DNA from: Treponema sp. UBA6367
GTDB taxonomy: Bacteria; Spirochaetota; Spirochaetia; Treponematales; Treponemataceae
Direction of reading: 5' to 3'
Assembly (NCBI GenBank): GCA_002437725.1
Contig: DJRF01000025.1
Span: 1-19,302, forward strand
DNA: 19,302 nt
The notes under the pieces were generated by a model. That model saw only the letters and a list, made by a program, of their open reading frames with translations, was not told where the DNA came from and searched no databases. Shown here piece by piece: positions 15,069 through 19,302 of this stretch (within the stretch, counting starts at the first letter, position 1; each line of letters starts with the position of its first letter). The position numbers and the translations under genes are program-made.

Positions 15069-15818
15069 CTACGCTTTCATCAATCCATCAATTTCCTCAT
15101 CCGTTAAATCGCGGTATTCGCCGGCGGCAAGCTTTTCGTCCAGCTTTAACGGACCAATTGAAACGCGTTTTAAATAGACAACTTCATTCGCCTCTGCCAG
15201 GAACATTCTTTTCACCTGATGGAATTTTCCTTCGTTTATGGTAAGTATGCATTCGTTTTCGGATTTCCACTGGATTTCTGCGGGTTTTGCCAAAAATCCA
15301 AGTTCGTTTCCTTCCGGCGGAATTTCAATTCCATTTTTAAAATCCTGCGCGATTTTTTCCTGATTTTCATTGGTTTCGGGATTCTTTAGGCGCACAAAAT
15401 ATGATTTTGGAAAATGAGTTTTTGGACTTGTGATTCTGTGAGTCAGCGCGCCGTCCGTTGTGAAAAGCAAAAGCCCTTCGGTGTCAATGTCAAGCCTGCC
15501 AACAAGATGCAAATGCTCTTCAAAATATGGAGTTCTATAGCAATCATCAAGAAAATCAAATGCAGTTTGATGCAAGCCGTCTTTGTTCGCGCTCACAACC
15601 CCTGAGATTTTATTCATCATTAAATAAACATTCTTTCTTATCAAAAGTTCTTCGCCATCAATGCTAATAGAATCTTTATCGGGATTAATTCCAAATCCTG
15701 CATCTGTTATTCGCTTTCCGTTCACAAGAACTTCACAATCTCTAAGAATTTTTCTAACGCTTTTTCTAGTGCCAAAACCTTCGTGGCACAATATTTTATC
15801 CAATCTTTGTACGCTCAT
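15069..15818 (-). CDS. rsuA: RsuA/RluB-family rRNA pseudouridine synthase
   Basis: 249 residues. An N-terminal S4 RNA-binding domain (1-60, with RLDKILCHEGFGTRK and VLVNGK) is followed by the catalytic domain with VGRLDIDTEGLLLFTTDG; D110 is the expected catalytic aspartate. The late motif EGKFHQVKRMF, the ending IGPLKLDEKLAAGEYR and the last residues LTDEEI match RsuA, which makes pseudouridine 516 in 16S rRNA, better than RluB. The assignment to RsuA rather than another family member is inferred. Its promoter geometry suggests a leaderless mRNA. Confidence 0.85.
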   Translation of the reverse strand: MSVQRLDKILCHEGFGTRKSVRKILRDCEVLVNGKRITDAGFGINPDKDSISIDGEELLIRKNVYLMMNKISGVVSANKDGLHQTAFDFLDDCYRTPYFEEHLHLVGRLDIDTEGLLLFTTDGALTHRITSPKTHFPKSYFVRLKNPETNENQEKIAQDFKNGIEIPPEGNELGFLAKPAEIQWKSENECILTINEGKFHQVKRMFLAEANEVVYLKRVSIGPLKLDEKLAAGEYRDLTDEEIDGLMKA

Positions 15819-15825
15819 TTATAAA

Positions 15826-15854
15826 ATTATACATTTTTAAGATTTGTATATCAA
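15826..15854 (-). promoter_or_regulatory. Promoter of the pseudouridine synthase, leaderless
   Basis: On the minus strand TTGATA (15849-15854), a 17-bp spacer and TATAAT (15826-15831) make a near-consensus sigma-70 promoter. Its -10 box ends 7 nt before the ATG at 15818. Confidence 0.65.
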
Positions 15855-15868
15855 CCTAACAAAAAAAC

Positions 15869-15877
15869 TGATATAAT
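15869..15877 (+). promoter_or_regulatory. Extended -10 promoter of the rarA fusion gene, leaderless
   Basis: TGA-TATAAT (hexamer 15872-15877) ends 6 nt before the ATG at 15884. Its -35 position overlaps that of the divergent pseudouridine synthase promoter. Confidence 0.55.
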
Positions 15878-15883
15878 CTTTGT

Positions 15884-18430
15884 ATGAATACAGAAGACTT
15901 ATTCTCAAACTCAAACAAAATCCGAGAACCTCTCGCCGCTAGAATGAGGCCTAGAAATCTTGACGAATACATTGGGCAAGACCACATTGTGGGCAAAGGC
16001 CGCCTTCTTCGCCGCGCAATTGCAGCGGATCAGCTTACTTCTGTAATTTTTTACGGACCGCCAGGAAGCGGAAAAACAACACTTGCAAGGGTTATTGCAA
16101 ACCATACAAAATCAAACTTTATTACATTAAACGCCGTTCTTACAGGAGTTGCAGACATAAGAACGGCCATAAAACAAGCGGAAGATTATTTCAATCTTTA
16201 CAGCCGCAGAACAATTCTTTTTGTAGATGAAGTTCACCGCTGGAACAAAAGCCAGCAAGACGCGCTTCTTCCTTGGGTAGAAAACGGAACTATAATTCTT
16301 ATTGGCGCAACCACCGAAAATCCATTTTTTGAAGTGAACAAAGCTCTTGTTAGCCGCTCAAGAGTTTTTCAATTAAAGCCTCTTACAAAGGAAGATTTAT
16401 TAAAAGCCGCAAATCAGGCTCTTTTAGACAAAGAGCGCGGCTACGGCAGATGGAAAATAACTTTTGAAGACGGAGCCCTTGAACATTTAATAGAAACCGC
16501 GAATGGAGACGCCCGTTCTTTGCTAAACGCTTTAGAGCTTGCTGTAGAAACAACTCCAGAAAGGTGGGAACCGTATTCAACCCCGCCAGTTCCAGAAACA
16601 GGAAGCACGATTTATATTTCAAAAGAAGCCGCCGAAGAATCGATTCAAAAAAAAGTTGTTCTTTACGACCGCGACGGCGACTACCATTACGATATTATAA
16701 GCGCATTTATAAAGTCTTTAAGGGGACGGGATCCTGACGCAGCGTGCTACTGGCTTGCAAGAATGGTTGTTGCTGGCGAAGATCCGCATTTTATTTTTAG
16801 AAGAATGCTTATTTCCGCCTGTGAGGACACAGGGCTTGCCGACCCGCAAGCTGTTTCTGTAGTTGAAAGCTGCGCCCAGGCTTTTGACCGCGTCGGCATG
16901 CCTGAAGGCAGATATTTTCTTGCCCATGCAGCACTTTATCTTTCAACTGCGCCAAAATCAAACAGCAGCATGGCTTTTTTCGACGCGCTTTCTTCTGTAG
17001 AAAAAGAAGACGCGGAAGTTCCAAATCACTTAAAAGACTCAAACCGCGACGCAGAAGGCTTCGGACACGGAGCAGGATACCTTTATCCGCACGCATACCG
17101 CGACCACTGGGTTGCCCAGCAGTACCTTCCGGACGCGCTTATGGGAAGAGTCTTTTACACTCCAAGCACGCAAGGCTACGAAGCCACAATCAGAAACGAT
17201 GTTTTGAGCCGCCGGGAACTGCAAATTGCTGCCATTCTTGAAAAGCAGCCAAATCAAAGCAAAGTCCATGATAGCGAATTTGAAAATCCAATCAGCCAGT
17301 GGTGGATTGACGAGCATTTTAAAAGTTCTTCAAAATCTCCTGAAGAAAACCTGACCTTTAGCCCCGTAGATAATGCCCGCGAAAATGCTTTAGACAAGGC
17401 GGACAAGCAATGGCGCGCCCGCATAGATTCAAACAGGGCAGAAATTCTTTTGGGAATCAGAAACACGATGATTGAAAGCGCAAATTTATTGCGCCACCAC
17501 AGAAGCCTTGTGTGGAACGCTGACGATGGTCTTTTAATTTGGGAAGTTTCTCGCAAAACACCGGAAGGAATTACCTGCGGAGTTTGCCGCTCGCAAAAGG
17601 GAATGGAAATAATTGAACAGTATTCGCGCACGCTAGACAATCTTGACCGCCCAATCTTGCAATTTCGCCCGGAAGGTTCCAGCCCGGACTTTATGAGCGC
17701 AAGTGATTTTAAAAATCTCTTGCTAAACTTTCAGTACAAAGGCACTGTTTTTGACAGAATCTTCTTTAGAGCCCCCTTTAATTCTGTAACTGGAATCACA
17801 GCTCTTGCAGAAAGCCTAAAAAAAATTGAATTTCCAAATTCTAAAAACGGCAAAGTTTTTACAGACCAAAAAAAAGCAGAAGAATCCATTCTGTCTGAAA
17901 TAGAAGACCTTTCTGCCATTAGCGACCCAAGCAATTCAGATGAAGAAGATTTTGAAGAAGATATTTCAGAAAATCCGCTGGCAGAAGGATGGAAAGTGAT
18001 TATTTCGCAAAAAATTCCTTGCAATGGGCAGCACATTTCAAATCTTATAAAAGAGCAAATCCTAACTTCAAATATAGAACCTTCTTACAACGAAATTTTA
18101 CAAAAAATGGAAAAAGCAGAGAATCTCTTTTTTTCAAACAAGGAAAATCCACTTTTCAACTGGGATGCCGACACTATAGTTGAAAAATTTACAAAAGCAG
18201 GATTTAAAGTAAACTTTGAAATACACAAAACAAATGAAAAACGCAGAATAATGCCTGAAGAAATAAAAAAATGGTTCGACAAAGATTGCTCTGCATACGG
18301 AAAACAAATTGCACTTGCGCTAGGAATTCCAGATTTACAAAAAATAATTTATCTTTTGGAAAACGCAACTAAAACTACAATTTTTAACTGGAAAACTGAA
18401 ACTGCATTCTTTGTAATAGAACGAAGTTAA
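15884..18430 (+). CDS. rarA: RarA/MgsA AAA+ ATPase fused to a methyltransferase-like domain
   Basis: 848 residues, about twice the usual RarA length. Residues 1-450 are canonical RarA (MgsA/WRNIP1 family, acting at stalled replication forks). They include PLAARMRPRNLDEYIGQ, Walker A GPPGSGKT (58-65), Walker B LFVDEVHRW (112-120), sensor GATTENPFFEV (141-151), SRSRVF, then the tetramerisation part with YLYPHAYRDHW and FYTPSTQGYE. Residues about 465-848 are an added domain. RHHRSLVWNADDGLLIWEV near 537-555 resembles a Rossmann methyltransferase motif I, as I recall from cyanobacterial RarA fusions, but the glycine-rich GxGxG is replaced by NADDG. An acidic linker lies near 685-697. Whether the tail binds S-adenosylmethionine is doubtful. 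Confidence 0.88.
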   Translation: MNTEDLFSNSNKIREPLAARMRPRNLDEYIGQDHIVGKGRLLRRAIAADQLTSVIFYGPPGSGKTTLARVIANHTKSNFITLNAVLTGVADIRTAIKQAEDYFNLYSRRTILFVDEVHRWNKSQQDALLPWVENGTIILIGATTENPFFEVNKALVSRSRVFQLKPLTKEDLLKAANQALLDKERGYGRWKITFEDGALEHLIETANGDARSLLNALELAVETTPERWEPYSTPPVPETGSTIYISKEAAEESIQKKVVLYDRDGDYHYDIISAFIKSLRGRDPDAACYWLARMVVAGEDPHFIFRRMLISACEDTGLADPQAVSVVESCAQAFDRVGMPEGRYFLAHAALYLSTAPKSNSSMAFFDALSSVEKEDAEVPNHLKDSNRDAEGFGHGAGYLYPHAYRDHWVAQQYLPDALMGRVFYTPSTQGYEATIRNDVLSRRELQIAAILEKQPNQSKVHDSEFENPISQWWIDEHFKSSSKSPEENLTFSPVDNARENALDKADKQWRARIDSNRAEILLGIRNTMIESANLLRHHRSLVWNADDGLLIWEVSRKTPEGITCGVCRSQKGMEIIEQYSRTLDNLDRPILQFRPEGSSPDFMSASDFKNLLLNFQYKGTVFDRIFFRAPFNSVTGITALAESLKKIEFPNSKNGKVFTDQKKAEESILSEIEDLSAISDPSNSDEEDFEEDISENPLAEGWKVIISQKIPCNGQHISNLIKEQILTSNIEPSYNEILQKMEKAENLFFSNKENPLFNWDADTIVEKFTKAGFKVNFEIHKTNEKRRIMPEEIKKWFDKDCSAYGKQIALALGIPDLQKIIYLLENATKTTIFNWKTETAFFVIERS

Positions 18431-18616
18431 AAACTTTCACAAGCAAATCGTATAAAAGAGCGGTGGATTCAACTTTAAAACTAAAAAATAATGAACTCAA
18501 AATGATAAAGTAATTGCGAACCATAAAAAATTATAATAAAATAGTAAGTCTAAGTCGATTTTTATAAAATCACAAAAGGCATAGTTCCAAACACAAATTT
18601 TAAGGAGAATTCTAAA
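18431..18616. other. Intergenic region before adk
   Basis: 186 bp, AT-rich. A short GAAGTT-AAA-AACTTTC inverted repeat overlaps the end of rarA but has no following T run. A TATAAT at 18532-18537 could be the -10 of adk, with no convincing -35 at proper spacing. Nothing else recognisable. Confidence 0.4.
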
Positions 18617-19246
18617 ATGAATTTTATATTTTTAGGTCCACCAGGAGCAGGGAAAGGCTCTCTTGCAGTAAAAGTTGCAGAAGATTACAAAATACCACAT
18701 ATTTCAACAGGAGACATTTTTAGAGCAAATATCAAAAACAAAACTCCGCTTGGAATTAAGGTAAAAGAAATAATAGATTCTGGCTCTCTTGTAAGCGACG
18801 ACCTTACCTGCGAACTTGTAAAAGACAGACTTTCGCAGGATGACTGCAAAAACGGATTTATTCTTGACGGATTTCCAAGAACAATTCCTCAGGCCCAAAT
18901 GTTCACAGAAATCTGCCCTGAAGTTTCTGTAGTAAATTTTCAAATTTCAGACGAAGCTGTAATCAGAAGGCTTAGCACAAGACGTGTATGCAAAGCTTGC
19001 GGAGCAAACTACAATACGCTTACCCTTCCTCCTAAAAAAGAAGGCGTTTGCGACAAGTGCGAAGGAGAAATAATCCAGCGCGACGATGACAAGCAGGAAT
19101 CTATCCTTCACAGAATGGATGTTTACCGCGAACAGACAGAACCTCTTATTGAATTCTATTCAAAAAAAGGAAATATCACAAATTTCGATGCATCCATAGA
19201 AACTGCTGAATTGCTAAAAGAATTCAAAAACGCATTTCCTCTTTAA
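18617..19246 (+). CDS. adk: Adenylate kinase
   Basis: 209 residues; converts ATP + AMP to 2 ADP in the cytoplasm. The P-loop is GPPGAGKGS (7-15), with TGDIFR for AMP binding (31-36), DGFPRT (84-89) and a lid containing CKAC (125-128) and CDKC (145-148), the four-cysteine zinc-binding type of long adenylate kinases. RRL-STRR and QRDDD supply lid arginine and aspartates. AAGGAG lies about 9 nt before the ATG, a conventional ribosome binding site in contrast to the leaderless neighbours. The P-loop has Ser-Leu where many family members have Thr-Gln, a mild variation. Confidence 0.97.
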   Translation: MNFIFLGPPGAGKGSLAVKVAEDYKIPHISTGDIFRANIKNKTPLGIKVKEIIDSGSLVSDDLTCELVKDRLSQDDCKNGFILDGFPRTIPQAQMFTEICPEVSVVNFQISDEAVIRRLSTRRVCKACGANYNTLTLPPKKEGVCDKCEGEIIQRDDDKQESILHRMDVYREQTEPLIEFYSKKGNITNFDASIETAELLKEFKNAFPL

Positions 19247-19302
19247 CCCTAGCAGGTCGAAAGCCGAGTTTTTATATAACCCTAAATAAAAGCGTAAGCG
19301 AA
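19247..19302. other. Short 3' flank of adk
   Basis: 56 bp to the window edge. GGTCGAAAGCC followed by GAGTTTTTAT is a weak terminator-like arrangement. No gene start is seen. Confidence 0.25.

Noticed and set aside
18617..18661. Adenylate kinase P-loop variant GKGSL as evidence of altered function
   Set aside because: Ser for Thr is conservative, the catalytic Lys and the other motifs are intact, so ordinary activity is expected.

Overview
The window is AT-rich bacterial DNA. Gene content and gene style suggest a spirochaete of the genus Treponema, probably a gut, rumen or oral species. The hints are a RarA ATPase fused to a methyltransferase-like tail, an adenylate kinase with a four-cysteine lid, an RsuA-type pseudouridine synthase and the A/T-biased codon use. 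This assignment rests on recollection of such genomes, not on a database search. The right end (about 13.5-19.3 kb) looks like ordinary chromosome. The left two thirds look like accessory DNA with relics of earlier rearrangements.

Left module (1-6.9 kb): a partial small hypothetical gene runs off the left edge. It is followed by a 38-codon relic whose first residues resemble the start of a large PcfJ-like gene further right. Next come a minus-strand AAA+ ATPase, then a plus-strand PcfJ-domain protein and a DEAH/SNF2-type helicase with a long coiled-coil tail. A 17-bp palindrome of form CTATCA-N5-TGATAG lies upstream of all three genes and of the relic, four copies in all. In three of the four promoters a -10-like hexamer starts exactly 10 bp after it. 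I read this as one co-regulated, possibly undescribed nucleic-acid-processing or defence module.

Middle (6.9-13.5 kb): a decayed phospholipase-D-like gene abuts a minus-strand run of five closely spaced genes. In transcription order they encode a uracil-DNA-glycosylase-fold protein, a protein with three Cys/His repeats, a six-helix voltage-gated cation channel with an unusual FDDW selectivity filter, a GmrSD-like DUF262-DUF1524 nuclease broken by a single in-frame TAA, and a second large DUF262 protein. The DUF262 genes are the most AT-rich part of the window. The operon seems to start from an extended -10 promoter with a leader of nearly 200 nt that contains four tandem hairpins.

Right part (13.5-19.3 kb): a small XRE-type regulator, a WYL-domain regulator, the pseudouridine synthase, the RarA fusion and adenylate kinase. 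Several of these genes have a -10 box only 6-7 nt before the start codon and no visible Shine-Dalgarno sequence, so they probably make leaderless mRNAs. Adenylate kinase has a normal ribosome binding site. No rRNA, tRNA, CRISPR array or complete insertion sequence was seen.
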